Assembly (NCBI GenBank): GCA_911728435.2
Contig: OU452210.1
Span: 7,626,001 to 7,690,000, forward strand
DNA length: 64,000 nucleotides
Direction: 5' to 3'
DNA from: Apoderus coryli
Taxonomy: Eukaryota > Arthropoda > Insecta > Coleoptera > Attelabidae
Part shown: piece by piece, positions 52,057 to 62,635 of the stretch
How positions within the stretch are numbered: position 1 is the first letter of the stretch
How the letters are laid out: each line of letters starts with the position of its first letter
Notes under the pieces: generated by a model
The model's database searches: none
What the model saw: the letters and a program-made list of their open reading frames with translations, nothing else
What the model was told of the DNA's origin: nothing
Made by a program: the position numbers and the translations under genes

Positions 52057-53160
52057 CGAGGGTTGCCTTTTATATTTCGGGATTAGAGAACAAATATTAA
52101 TCATCGAAAATCACTTTATTGTTTTTCAAAATATTCCCCATGAAGATCTATACACTTTTGCATGCGTTTGAACCAATTGTCGAAGCACTTTTGCCACTCT
52201 GATTGAGGTATCTCCAAAACATGCAGTTGTTTGAGCCGATGTGTCAGAGCTCGCATTGTTGTGGTGAAGAGTGATCCGTCTTCGGCGGTTGGTTTTCCTG
52301 ATTTGTTGGAAGACAACTTGCAAACAAATGGTTGTGTACCACTTAGAATTGACGGTTCTGCGTTGTTCTAGTGATACGGTTGCGTCAGGTCCAGATTTTC
52401 CAAAAAAACAGGCGACGATTTGCCTGGAAGTGCTTCGTGCACGAACAACTTTTGTTGGATTTGGAATACCCATACAGTCGACTGCTGTTTACTTTCGGGC
52501 TCATACGCGTACATCCACAATTCATCACCTGTCACGATGTCATAGACGTGTTTCGAAGCACCGCGATCGTATTTTTTGAGCATTTCTTTCGACCAATCGA
52601 CACGAGCCTTTTTTTGAGCGATTGACAAATTATGTGGGATCCAACGCGAACAAATTTTTTTGACAGTCAAATGTTTATGCAAAATTGAATGTCTGCTGGT
52701 CCCACTAATGCCTAAGGTTGTCTTAATCTCTTGATAGGTCACATGACGATCTTGCAATATCAGTTCGCGCACAGCATCAATGGTTTTTGGACGACCTTCA
52801 AGAAATCCGTCTTGGAGTGAACTACGAACACGATTGCATTCACCATACCATCGATAAACACTGGTCCTTGATGGAGCTTCATCGCCAAAAATTGAATTAA
52901 CTTCATCCATGCACTGTTGCTCAGTTAATCCACGTCGAAAGTTGTAAAAAATAATCGCACGAAAATGTTCACGATTTAATTCCATTTTTGGGGCCGAGAT
53001 GAACCTTTTAAGTTACTGTAAACAACACAAATAGCGCCCGTATGTCAAAACGTTCTGAGTACGTATAACCTCAAAAATGTCCAACTTTACGATAGAGCTG
53101 TCAGTTGCCTGACTGCAACACCAGGGTTGCCAAATTCCGAAATATAAAAAACAACCCTCG
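52057..53160 (-). mobile_element. mariner transposon with both inverted repeats, defective
   Basis: The terminal inverted repeats (CGAGGGTTGCCTTTTATATT at the left, inverse of CGAGGGTTGTTTTTTATATT at the right) face each other over 1104 bases. Right flank is TA (53161-53162); the left is TG, a mutated TA. The minus-strand transposase starts at 52985 (MELNREHFRAIIFYNFRRGL) and keeps the helix-turn-helix region and the first catalytic Asp (TGDELWMYAYEPES). A 10-base deletion near 52465 shifts the frame to 52126-52473. The second catalytic position reads HHNNASS (Asp to Asn), and the segment with the third Asp is deleted, since NNASSDTSAQT is followed closely by LHVLEIPQSEW. The element cannot mobilise itself. 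Confidence 0.92.
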
Positions 53161-53445
53161 TACAATGAATGTTGTATCAGAAACAGAAGAATGGGATCCT
53201 GAAGATAATCTATTGCTGATTGGTTGCAAAATCTATCAGAAAGAGGATTGGAGACAAGTGAAGAAAATGTAAATTTTTGGTTTGAAGGGATCGATGAAAC
53301 AGAGCAAATTATGACAGATGAAGAAATATGTGAAGCAGTACAAGAAGAACAAATAAATACATGTTTATTTTCAAGTATTAAGTATTATTTTGTGTCTCAA
53401 ACGGTTTCGGGAAAGCTCAAAAATGACCAAATAAACTGTAGATAC
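53161..53445 (+). pseudogene. Tigger/jerky-like transposase C terminus, 3' side of nested insertion
   Basis: Reads SETEEWDPEDN then, in the frame of ORF 53224-53448, LQNLSERGLETSEENVNFWF and DETEQIMTDEEICEAVQEEQ. The last part matches the acidic ELTDEEI-type C terminus of pogo/Tigger/jerky transposases. Together with 51755-52056 it forms one transposase interrupted by the mariner. Confidence 0.65.
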
Positions 53446-53449
53446 TAGA

Positions 53450-54300
53450 GGCTTCAAAAATTATTTCTTGTCTGATTTTCCCTTATTTGCACAAAATTTT
53501 TAGGGTCTTACACTTACTCTGCACTTTTGACACCTTCCATTCTACAAAAAACTCAAACCCCTGCATATACCTAATTTTTGGTCAAAAAGTCAACCGTGCT
53601 AGACAGTTTGTATATTAAAAACATGTTATACGTTAATGGCAATGAGAATAAAATGTTGTGATTGGATTTATTATTTATATTACCTAAGTAAATAAATATT
53701 AATTAAATACATATAATGTTTGACATATAATAAATAAAATATTGCAATTCACAAAGCCTTTCATGTTTATATATAATTAATTAAGAATATCTAATTAGTT
53801 GCAACTGAACTTTGTCATATTAGGTTTATTTCGATATGAAAATGGAAGATTTCTAAGATTATAAATAATCAATAAATGGCGCCTGTTCGATTTGTCGTCT
53901 GCGGACAATAATATACTACAAATTTAATTTCTAATACGGACGGATAGGTGTCGCGTAATACAAAATTGTAAACATCAATTCAAGCCCAATTATTGATATA
54001 ATATTTATAATAAAACGCACTGTATTTGGTATTTTTGTTATTGTAGTCATGTAAAATTATTATTGTTAATTATTATTATGAATTGTTATAATTCTTGTCA
54101 TTCTGAAATATATTTTCTGTCAGATATTGTGTAAGTTCTAGTTATTTTTCTATAAACTTCTTTTACAGTCCACTCCTATTATTCTACATTTTGGTCGACT
54201 TCGACTTCGAGACGGATTCAACAAGCCGACGAAAAATTCAGTTCTCAGGCAGGAAAGTACGACAAGCAATTCCATCTGATTTCTGCTTACGAGAACGTGC
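53450..54300. other. Intergenic DNA, no gene seen
   Basis: No gene supported. ORF 54191-54415 overlaps the repeat fragment at 54308-54405. Confidence 0.4.
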
Positions 54301-54307
54301 AAGACGA

Positions 54308-54405
54308 CATCTGGAAATGGTCTTAATCGTCTCAGGCATCTTCAAAATGGTAATATCCGTCTTTATCTCAAAAAATTTTTTAGCAGGTTCACAATACTTT
54401 CCTTA
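54308..54405 (+). repeat. Dispersed repeat, fragment 4
   Basis: CATCTGGAAATGG-CTTAATCG, ATATCCGTCTTTATCTCAA and GGTTCACAATACTTTCC match the 3' part of copy 2 (39896-39992). Confidence 0.8.
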
Positions 54406-54429
54406 TGTATTCTAAAACCTCAGATTCAG

Positions 54430-54985
54430 ATAATTTCTTGGAAAAAGATGCCTTGTCTTTGAAAATCTCGACCCTTCTCTACTGCAACATACCAGGGCAT
54501 AAAATTTACTCGTGCTACAAGTTCAAAATTTAGAATATTCAGATAAAACTAAATTTGTCAAATCTAAAAATGCTTGTCTTAACTGTTTAGGAAAACATAG
54601 CATTGAAGAATGCAAGTCTACTCAAAAATGCTCAAAATGTTTTAAAAATCCAAGACAAATCTTGAGAAATCAAATTAGTCGGAGCAACCAACTCAAATAA
54701 GGAGTGTTGATTCAAATATTTCAACTAATACGCGCAAAGCATTAAATGTTTTGATGTACAGAAATGTACAGAATCAGGTATTTCAACAATAATTCTGAAA
54801 GCTATTCAGCATTATCAATAAAGAACTGCCATATTCTCTTGGCAACAGCAAATGTAAATTTATACTCCAATTCAAGCTAAAGTTTTACTTGATAATCGAA
54901 GTCCAAACAGCTTTATTACAGAAGATTTGGTTAAAAAATTAGAGTATGTTCCTCACAAAAGAATATTAAATATTTCTAAGTAATA
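54430..54985 (+). pseudogene. BEL/Pao LTR retrotransposon gag-protease relic
   Basis: A CCHC-type knuckle core CNIPGHKIYSC (54484-54516) is followed, after a frame change, by VKSKNACLNCLGKHSIEECK and STQKCSKCF (ORF 54512-54700), the double zinc-knuckle module of BEL/Pao gag proteins. Downstream, KVLLDNRSPNSFITEDLVKK (about 54880-54940) is the aspartic protease active-site region, where LLDSGS would be expected, so the catalytic DSG is changed to DNR. No LTRs or reverse transcriptase were found. Confidence 0.7.
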
Positions 54986-55149
54986 CGAACGCTTTTTCTA
55001 ATAAAATTATATATTATATCAATAATTGGGCTTGAGTTTTCTGGCTGAAAAATGTTTTCGATTCGTTTCATATAGTAGCAGGAGTACGCGAGTACGCGAA
55101 ATCCTTAATAACTTTTATTCACATGAATTCATCAGAATCCGATACGGAT

Positions 55150-55700
55150 CCCGAAATGTACGTAGGTAGCTCTAGTTCAGATTTAAGAGAATAATACAAA
55201 TATTAAGAAAAAGTTTAAGCAAGAATGGATTCAACTTCCACAGTTTAAAGATTGTTTGGTAGAATTTAATACGTGTGGAGTAGAATTAAAGAAAAGAGTA
55301 CATCAGAATACTTAGAAACATTTCAGTAAACTTTGGTTAAGCTTAAGGAAGATCAGATCTGGAAAACCATGTAGCGATCATAAACCCAGAGTTCCATTCT
55401 AGGGACATTAAGGAGGCCAAATTTAACTTGTGTAATTTTTTTCTTCACCATAATGTCGCGTTTCAAGAAATTTCTATTTTAAAACAATGTTTTCCTACAT
55501 TAGGTCGTAATAAGACTAAGGTAATTAAACACGTAATTGCCGAAAAAGAAAATCAAGATTTAATATCTGAGTTGCAGAAAAGGTGTGTATCTCCTTACTC
55601 TGTGTTGGAAATTGTTTTCACAAAGCCAAAATTCGTAACACGTTGTTGGAGTTAATTAAAATTGAGGCCAAATCTGCTAATGCAAAAATTGTATTCTAAA
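55150..55700 (+). pseudogene. hAT/ZBED-like transposase N-terminal relic
   Basis: KKFKQEWIQLPQFKDCLVEF (about 55208-55268) resembles the start of BED-finger transposases, and the frame of 55428-55655 gives CNFFLHHNVAFQEISILKQC and NKTKVIKHVIAEKENQDLIS, the region after the finger in ZBED/DUF4371-type hAT proteins. The finger itself and the catalytic part are not legible. Confidence 0.5.
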
Positions 55701-55869
55701 TCATGTTTTATCGTATTTTAACCTTATAAATAAAATTCACAAACAAAACTACATTTATGTTATTTTAAAAGCTCTTGTATAGAGCATGAACAGGTCTGCA
55801 TCAGCAGTGCTTTAATAGCAGTTTAGTTTTAAAGTTATTTAAAGTTAATCTTTTCAATTCCCAGGCAAG

Positions 55870-56602
55870 CAGTTATAAAACATTATGGAATTGTTAATAA
55901 GACCGTTTAAGCGAGAGCCTATGCTGAGGTATTAATAAGTTATCGCCATGTCTTGTAGGATAATTATGTCTAGCATTCACTGTCTGCATTAAATGCTGGT
56001 TATCTTTGATGTAAACCAAACACTGATATATATGTAGAGCCCACACAGAATACACAGGTCGACGTCTTTTTCTTTCTACCAATAATCCTCACTGCCCGCT
56101 TTTGCATCTAAAAAACCTTACTCCCATCTGCGGGCAACAGACCATAAAAAATTCAAGAATGAATTCAGCTGTTGAACCTGCTCACTCCCAAACAACTTCG
56201 AATCCAAGCATACACCAAGAAATATAATGTTATGTATCTCATCCATATGTTTTAAAGAGAATAATATGCTTTGAGTCTTCTCCAGATTGAGACCACGCCG
56301 ACTATTATCCGAAAAACAATACTGCAATCTGTGAATTGTTCGTTCAGCTATGAACTAAAGATGTTCCAAAGCAGTATCATGATCGAAGACAACAATGTCA
56401 TCCTCATACTGAACAGTGTTTAATAATTTGGTATAATCAAGATAAGCTCATTCACATACGAAACAAAGAGCAGAGGAATTCTGGGGGACGAGATAATCGA
56501 GCCTATTTTCATACAAGAAAACCTGACTGGAGAACTTTTATAAAATGTAGAAATTTGCATTTCCAACAAAATGAAGCTCCTCCTCATTAAGGGGTCGAAC
56601 AT
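55870..56602 (-). pseudogene. Non-LTR reverse transcriptase, C-terminal part
   Basis: Minus strand: IISSPRIPLLFVSYVNELIL (56420-56602, motif B region), then YEDDIVVFDHDTALEHL (active-site box FADD replaced by YEDD), LNLEKTQSILFSLKH and FLGVCLDSKL (56118-56327), and a C terminus RRPVYSVWALHIYQCLVYIK with RHNYPTRHGDNLLIPQHRLS (55894-56082). These are the usual 3' landmarks of CR1/Jockey-type elements in correct order. Several frameshifts and stops; inactive. Confidence 0.8.
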
Positions 56603-57250
56603 AAAACAGTAGTTTTGAAGTTCCCCCTCAAAAGCAAAATCAACGTGTTTTACTGAAAATCGTCTCTACTTAGTACGACCAACAGAAAGTTTTATATATG
56701 TTTTTTACTCCCCGGTTTTAAAGGATTGACCTCCAGATACCTATTGATGTTTAAAAGTACCTACTGACCTTTCAGGATCAGTGGGTATAAATATGTACTT
56801 ACTACTTACTAAATTAAAAAAAAAAGCCATACCAATTTAGTGGTTAGTAAGCGGTAATTATTATTGTTTAAATCGAAGTAACCTAAAACTACTTTTTGTA
56901 GACGCCACTGTGCTATTGGTACCAAATTTCAAACTTGTAAAATTTCCCGTGAGACATTACTTATTTACGGTAGATTGGTAGATAAATGAATTATCATAAA
57001 TAATGTTCGTATATTGATAATTTGTTGATATGACAACTACCTGTAAGATTTAACTCACACCGGAACTACAGCAATTAATTCAATTCAAGTAGGTATATGC
57101 TAATGATTTACGTTATTTAAATCATAACATTAAACATAACTAATTATTATTGCTTTTAAATTCAAAACTAAAAATGACATTTTCAAACTTAATTGGATAA
57201 TTACATTCAAACGCCTTCAAGACTCAAAAAAACTTACCACCTACTGCTCA
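56603..57250. other. AT-rich intergenic DNA, no gene seen
   Basis: No supported gene or repeat. Confidence 0.45.
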
Positions 57251-57399
57251 GTGATTGCCATGGTATTATGTAAATTGTATTTTATACAAATTTCATCTTT
57301 TCACATTTATTTCAAAATTATTCAAAAAAAAAAAACTTCGCTATCGATTGTTGAATCCACATTCATACTTTACATATTACTCGTTGATATGTTTAAAGC

Positions 57400-57775
57400 T
57401 TTTTTTTGTTATTATTTTAATTTTGTTTTTTTTATTTTTTTTTTATATTCTTATATTGCTGTTATGTTGTTCACATTTTGTGTTATTTTGTATTATGATG
57501 ACTTTTTTTTGTACAATGAAATTCTGGTTTATTTTTTTTTGTAGTGTAGATTAGTTAGGGATTCTAGTTAAGGCTTAAATCACATATCGTATATGTATGA
57601 TGGGGTATTATTTATTTGTATTATTGAACTGTTAATTTAGGGTTAGATTTTAATATCAGTTTTTACTGCCACCTAACCCCATTTGTAGTTCTGTTACTGT
57701 ATTGTATTATATCTGGAATTGTTTTTTTTTTTGTATTTTGAACTGCAAATAAACTGATTATTATTATTTGCAAAT
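57400..57775 (+). mobile_element. Probable LINE 3' UTR/tail
   Basis: T-rich stretch followed by a 3' end TGAACTGCAAATAAACTGAT TATTATTATTT, a common ending of insect non-LTR elements. The overlapping ORFs at 57251-57554 are low-complexity F/Y/I-rich text from poly-T and have no gene support. Confidence 0.4.
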
Positions 57776-58129
57776 TATTTACATTTCCTTTCAAGAAGTA
57801 AACAGTATTATTTACATTATTTGAACCAAGAATGGCTTTTCACAACTATTTAAATTAATCACTACTAGCGACACCTTGTGGCTAATAGCTAGATGTCCAT
57901 GTTTTACATAGAAAGTTTCTTCATAAAGACATAGACGACAATATGGGGACTATAGTGACGGCTGACGACCATGCCAATGATAAAACTTGATATTTTAAAT
58001 TTTATTCAATTTAATTGAAAATAATTCGGTAGTAAACATTAGTAAAATTTTGCCAGTTTATCCATTAAGCATTTTTTTGCATTTCCGTTATTTTTTTGGC
58101 CTCTACAATAGGTAATACAGCCATCTTTG

Positions 58130-58435
58130 TAATTCTTGCACCTACAGTTTAGCGTGGAATCCGAACCACGGTCCTCGACCGCCAGTTGCCAGCACCCACG
58201 ACTATATCACAGCTATGTATTAGCTGTGACTATATAGTCAATAACTACTTGGCATAGGCAAGTCTACCGACTCGGCCGGGCGCACCGTCCACCCACATTA
58301 AGCATTTTGTTGTTAAATTTCTCACATAACATACGACAGCCGGGGCCGGTGGTCTAGTTGTTAAGCACGCTAGACTTGAGCAGACTGTCTCGGTATGTAG
58401 TTGGTTCGAATCCCGGACCAGCCATGTATGCAAAT
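58130..58435 (+). repeat. tRNA-derived SINE-like sequences
   Basis: Plus strand 58341-58430 reads GCCGGTGGTCTAGTTGTTAA (A-box-like), then TTGGTTCGAATCCCGGACCA (B-box GGTTCGAATCC) and AGCCATG. Inverse strand at about 58145-58200 has a second tRNA-like T-arm, CGTGG-TTCGGATT-CCACG. Neither folds to a full tRNA. The block 58190-58250 also has an inverted repeat GACTATATCACAGCT / AGCTGTGACTATATAGTC. Confidence 0.55.
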
Positions 58436-59006
58436 TGAAAAATTATTTAGATAAAAGATTGAGTGAAAATTGAAAACATCAATAAGATATATATGAATTG
58501 TCTAATAGATGCAAAGGCCAAAAAAAAACCTACGATATAGATAGGTATGATAAAATTGTTGGATTTATTACTACCAAATTATATGTAATTTTAATACTCA
58601 ATATATTTTTTATATCTTAAATTTATAGGTATATATACCAGATTATTATTATCACAATAATAATAATAAGCTGTGTTATTATATTATACGTAGAGTTTAT
58701 GGTGATATTATACAATACAATGACGTGTTTTATACCAATTATATTATTATAACTTTTCCAGAGTAAGCTCATTAAGTACTTTGTAAGACTCCCCTGTAGT
58801 AGAACATCAAAATGGCCGCGCCCTTTATTCCACCTTTTTTACCTCGCTGACTTGAGCGATATAATACTCTATACATTTGATTGGCTGTGGTAGAAAGCGC
58901 AAGGAACGGCCTACTCCCGTTTTGATTCTTGAAATTAAAACAGCAGAAATACGTGAAAAGTCAGTTAATTTGAGAGAAATTATGGCAACACAACAAATAG
59001 AACAAA
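58436..59006. other. AT-rich intergenic DNA, no gene seen
   Basis: Nothing supported here; it separates the SINE-like block from the 3' end of TECR. Confidence 0.45.
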
Positions 59007-59012
59007 TTTATT
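59007..59012 (-). terminator. Polyadenylation signal of TECR
   Basis: AATAAA on the minus strand, 80 bases beyond the stop codon at 59092-59094. It predicts a short 3' UTR of about 100 bases. Confidence 0.5.
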
Positions 59013-59091
59013 ATTTATATAAACTCTTTTAATTACAATAGTCAACAAAATACACCCATAAAGACAAAAAAAATTATAAAATATTCATAGT

Positions 59092-62000
59092 TTACAATAT
59101 GAATGGCAATATAGCTTTCCTATTCTTTGGATAACTAGGAAATTCTTTCTTATAATTCTTATGTTTACCAAGCGCCCAGACAGACATTTGATAGAAACCG
59201 GCTACTGTGAAGATAGCAGCTGAAACAAAAAAACAATTAAGAGTGAATATTACAATAAGTTACTATACACAAATTGGTACTGATAGTTCTGGAACTCCGG
59301 ACCTGCATCATACTCTGTAAGCTTTGTGTTCCCATTTAAGTATTGATGGTTGTTTAAGTTTTAGAGGTGTTTCCAAATTAATTAACAGGAATCCTGGAGT
59401 ATGCTCACTTATTATGTGAAGGACAAAGTACTTTTAGAACGTGTTCAAAAAATAACAAAAATTTCACCAGAACTAACCACACGTGTCACTTTCAACAATG
59501 AACTTAAAAATATTGGTTGATCGTAACTTCTTGTTGACCTAATAGGTACAAACTTCTAAAATTGTGAGTAACTACAGCACAATTAACAATAATTATTTCA
59601 TGATAATGACCGAAGAGATCTGAGAGTTCCGGAAAAAGAGAGATGTGATTGATCGCAGAAAGAATTTCTGGATGGAGTGGTGTACGTGTGGGACAGTTTT
59701 AGTGAAGAGACAGTCATTGCTCCTTTTGGCAACTCGTTTAAGAACCGTTGGCATTGTGATTTGGGAAGTGGTGCCGGGAGAATTACTCACTATTGTTGAA
59801 CTCTTACCGTATTTTATTAAAATAAAAGCAGTATTATCGGGAAACCGCTCATTGCTTTAAATAATAATACATAGTACTTAATAACAATAAAACTTATGTT
59901 AGCGATATTCCCATCCTTAGGTGGACGACGAACGGAGAGTGAGAAGATAAGGGTGTGGCAAAGTTTATTTTAAATATTTTACTTCAAAGTTTTTAGTCCG
60001 TATTTGTTAAAATAATTAAATTCTAATTATTTTATTTTTAATCTTGGCGCCTGTCCACATTGTATATTATGGTGTCATTATTATAATTATTATGAAGTTG
60101 TCAATTAATTTTATTAATATTCCAGTCAAAACCTCGGATTTATTATATATAGACGTGACATGTTTCGCCTTACGCAGGCATCATCAGACTTCTAAAAATT
60201 ATTATCAATGTTTAGTCACTTATATGGCTTTTTAAATACAATAACACTTATGAAAAACCAAAAACTAACTTACTTCTACAATCAATACATCATCACACTA
60301 AATATAAATAAAACTAATACATAAAATTCAATGTGAACCAGCCCAACATGCCAGTAACCATTTCCATACAGGTATTAAAATTTTAAAACGTTTATTTAGG
60401 CAGAATATTATATGTTCTTATCAGCATGAGATAAAACTGCCCAAAAACCAGAGAGAAAATGAATAATAATTTTTAGAAGTCTGATGATGCCTGCGTAAGG
60501 CGAAACATGTCATGTCTATATATAATAAATTCGAGGTTTTGACTGAAAGTCTTTGATTGGTATTTATAGAAACGTATGTAATTGACCTTTAAAGAGATTG
60601 TTTATCTGTTGGGCAATAAGGCATTTATTTATGTAAAATCTTAAACGTTACCGCAATAGTTATTTCGTGTATAAATAAATTTATAAAACGTGTGTGGTTT
60701 AACTTGCTACAAATCCACAATACAAGCCCGATCCTGGCAAAACTATTGAGAGAACAACCAACAAAGAGACACTTATAATAAATAATATGAAATAATGAAA
60801 ATACCTGGAATGCATGATGTCAAAATTGTAAAACCAAGCCACGCACCAACTTCATACGTGTAATTTGGACAAGAAACAAAATCAAACAACTTTGTCAATG
60901 GATTTTGATTTGGCACTGGTATTTTGCGTACACTAGTGCCAGCTGGTCTAAGATCTCGCAACAGTAAATGCGTAGTCAAATTTCCAACTTCGCAAACCTA
61001 GTAATGACAACAAAAAAAATATATTAAATATCACACTAATAATATACAGGGTGTTATAGAATGTTCTGCGGGCAAACTTTACATCTAAACCAAGTTTGTC
61101 CATGGTGTTTAAACTTTTCAATCCTTAATAGTGCAGAGGTAAAGGATCATGAAAACGAAGCCTTTTGGAGCCCACGGCCTATTTGATTAGATTATTTGAA
61201 ATCATACAAAGATTCTACGCCTTGAGCATCGACGAACAAGTCAATTGGTGATTACAAATTGAAAGGGTTCTGTTACTTAGGAGTCACAATGTATACTAAA
61301 GCTAATACAAACCATAAAAAGACTGAGTCCAATCAGCTGTTGCAAATATGATGGAGGAGTAAATAAAGGATGATTCACATGGTATGCAACATAAAGACAA
61401 AATCCCCAGTAATAGCCACAATTTTTAAATAAATTCATTAACGGCATAGTACCATGAGAAAATCTATGCACAAATAGTGTCTCTAGTATCCTTTTTGAAT
61501 AATGAATACTCCAACATAATGCAGCAATCCTAAAAATAAAAAATAAATTAATTCCAACATATTACGTTAAGTTAGTAGTTTAGGTAGTTTAGCAACATTT
61601 GCTTTTCAGATTAAGAATTATTTCTCATAATAATTATTAACGCATTAAAGCTTACTATACAGGAAATTATAATTTTGGAAATTTAATATCGCTGTGTGCA
61701 TGTAAAGTATAATAAATATTTAGTTCAAGGTTACTATAGTGAAATAGGTTTATCGATGTAAAAAAATTCCTTTTTACATATTGCTTATAAGATTGCGAAT
61801 ATATGATTCTATAAAATATTGAAATCGGTCGTTAAAAACCTTTAAAAAATCCCTATAAATTACATTTAGAGAAATTTTTATTTATTTTTTCTTTTTATTA
61901 GCATTGGTAACTAATAGGTATACAAAAGAAAATCTTTTTCTTACAATGCGGTAATTGTCATATCCTCATTTGCTCCTTTGTTGCCATAAAGAATCCATGG

Positions 62001-62367
62001 CCGCCAAGCTACCAAAGCATAGATAAAAAGGGGACCAGCATATTCCAATAAAAATACCGTATTCCAACCAATCTGAGGACCCAGGTCTTTAACATATATT
62101 TTGCGGGGATTGTTAACATTTTCCAGTGTCAGATCATCGTTTAGATTTTTTCCTCCTTTGATTTCTGTTCTTAACGACTGCCTGTCTGGTATTAGTCTTG
62201 GGCAAGCTTTTGAAATTTCTCTTTTAATATCTTTTATTTTGGTTTTCTCATTTACGCTGACCTCAGCTATTTTTTTATTACTTGTGGTAAAAATTTCAAC
62301 CTATTAATTTGACATAGTTATCAATCTAATATTTTATTTTATTATTCCTTTAACTTACCTGTACCAT
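59092..62367 (-). CDS. TECR: Very-long-chain enoyl-CoA reductase (TECR/TER), 5 coding exons
   Basis: Reduces trans-2,3-enoyl-CoA with NADPH in the fourth step of the endoplasmic-reticulum fatty-acid elongation cycle (also sphingosine degradation in vertebrates). Minus-strand exons: 62359-62367, 61945-62300, 61313-61529, 60805-60997, 59092-59219; all introns are GT-AG and phases agree, giving 300 residues (human 308). The N terminus (VEIFTTSNKKIAEVSVNEKT, DIKREISKACPRLIPDRQSL) is the ubiquitin-like part; KDLGPQIGWNTVFLLEYAGP and FVHRFSHGTMPLMNLFKNCG lead to the steroid 5-alpha-reductase-type membrane domain with LRDLRPAG, VSCPNYTYEVGAW (Tyr240 should match the catalytic Tyr of human TECR) and IWAKGKH-like VWALGKHKNYKKEFPSYP. 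Start ATG is in a 9-base coding exon. A 5' UTR intron is possible, since TTTTTAG precedes the leader. Two hAT-type elements lie just upstream. Confidence 0.96.
59385..59560 (+). pseudogene. Non-LTR reverse transcriptase fragment in TECR intron 4
   Basis: Plus strand reads GILEYAHLL, then in the next frame VKDKVLLERVQKITKISPEL, the LEYA...LLERVQRRATK motif near the C terminus of Jockey/CR1-type reverse transcriptases. Only this small piece is present, antisense to TECR. Confidence 0.6.
60147..60197 (-). ncRNA. Hammerhead ribozyme-like motif, inverted twin
   Basis: Minus strand: CTGATGA (60187-60181), extra T, helix II GCC/GGC with loop TGCGTAA, GAAA (60166-60163), palindrome ACATGT, site GTC ending at 60157, and a helix I as in the twin. 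It is in the sense direction of TECR intron 4, so it would be present in the primary transcript. Confidence 0.45.
60471..60520 (+). ncRNA. Hammerhead ribozyme-like motif
   Basis: CTGATGA (60481-60487) with all conserved bases, one extra T, helix II GCC (89-91) with GGC (60499-60501), GAAA (60502-60505), palindrome ACATGT (60505-60510) and site GTC ending at 60511. Helix I pairs TAGAAGT (60474-60480) with ATGTCTA (60512-60518): six pairs including one U-G, with one internal mismatch. Helix III could form only as a dimer, or as one or two pairs in the monomer, as in the minimal hammerheads of Penelope-like elements. Confidence 0.5.
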
Positions 62368-62635
62368 CTTATATTGATTCTTCAATAAATAGTACCTAAA
62401 AACTAAAAAAATTAGTTGCAATAGCACTAAACAATTATTGTTTTATGTTTATTTGAATACATTAACACAGGTTCAAGAGTCAAAGGTCGTTTTCATTTTT
62501 ACCTGTGTAGTGACAAATAAAATACACAAATTTATTCTGTATTAATCAATTTATCAAAATTGAATTGAAAGCTAAGTACAAATATGTACTTATAAGTTTT
62601 ATACTAAAACCTGCATCGGATCAGTATTGTCCGCC

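Larger units (their letters stand above)
60123..60545. repeat. Inverted repeat pair, each arm holding a hammerhead-like motif
   Basis: Arm 60123-60205 and arm 60463-60545 are both 83 bases and near-identical inverse copies (CAGTCAAAACCTCGGATTTA ... TCTAAAAATTATTAT). The 257 bases between them have no coding text. The whole lies in TECR intron 4. Transcribed TECR pre-mRNA carries the minus-strand motif in sense; on the plus strand the second arm is sense. Confidence 0.9.

Noticed and set aside
57251..57554. Two overlapping ORFs of nearly 100 codons.
   Set aside because: Residues are almost all F, Y, I, L from T-rich DNA; no gene support.
62101..62307. Plus-strand ORF of 68 codons.
   Set aside because: Antisense shadow of TECR exon 2.
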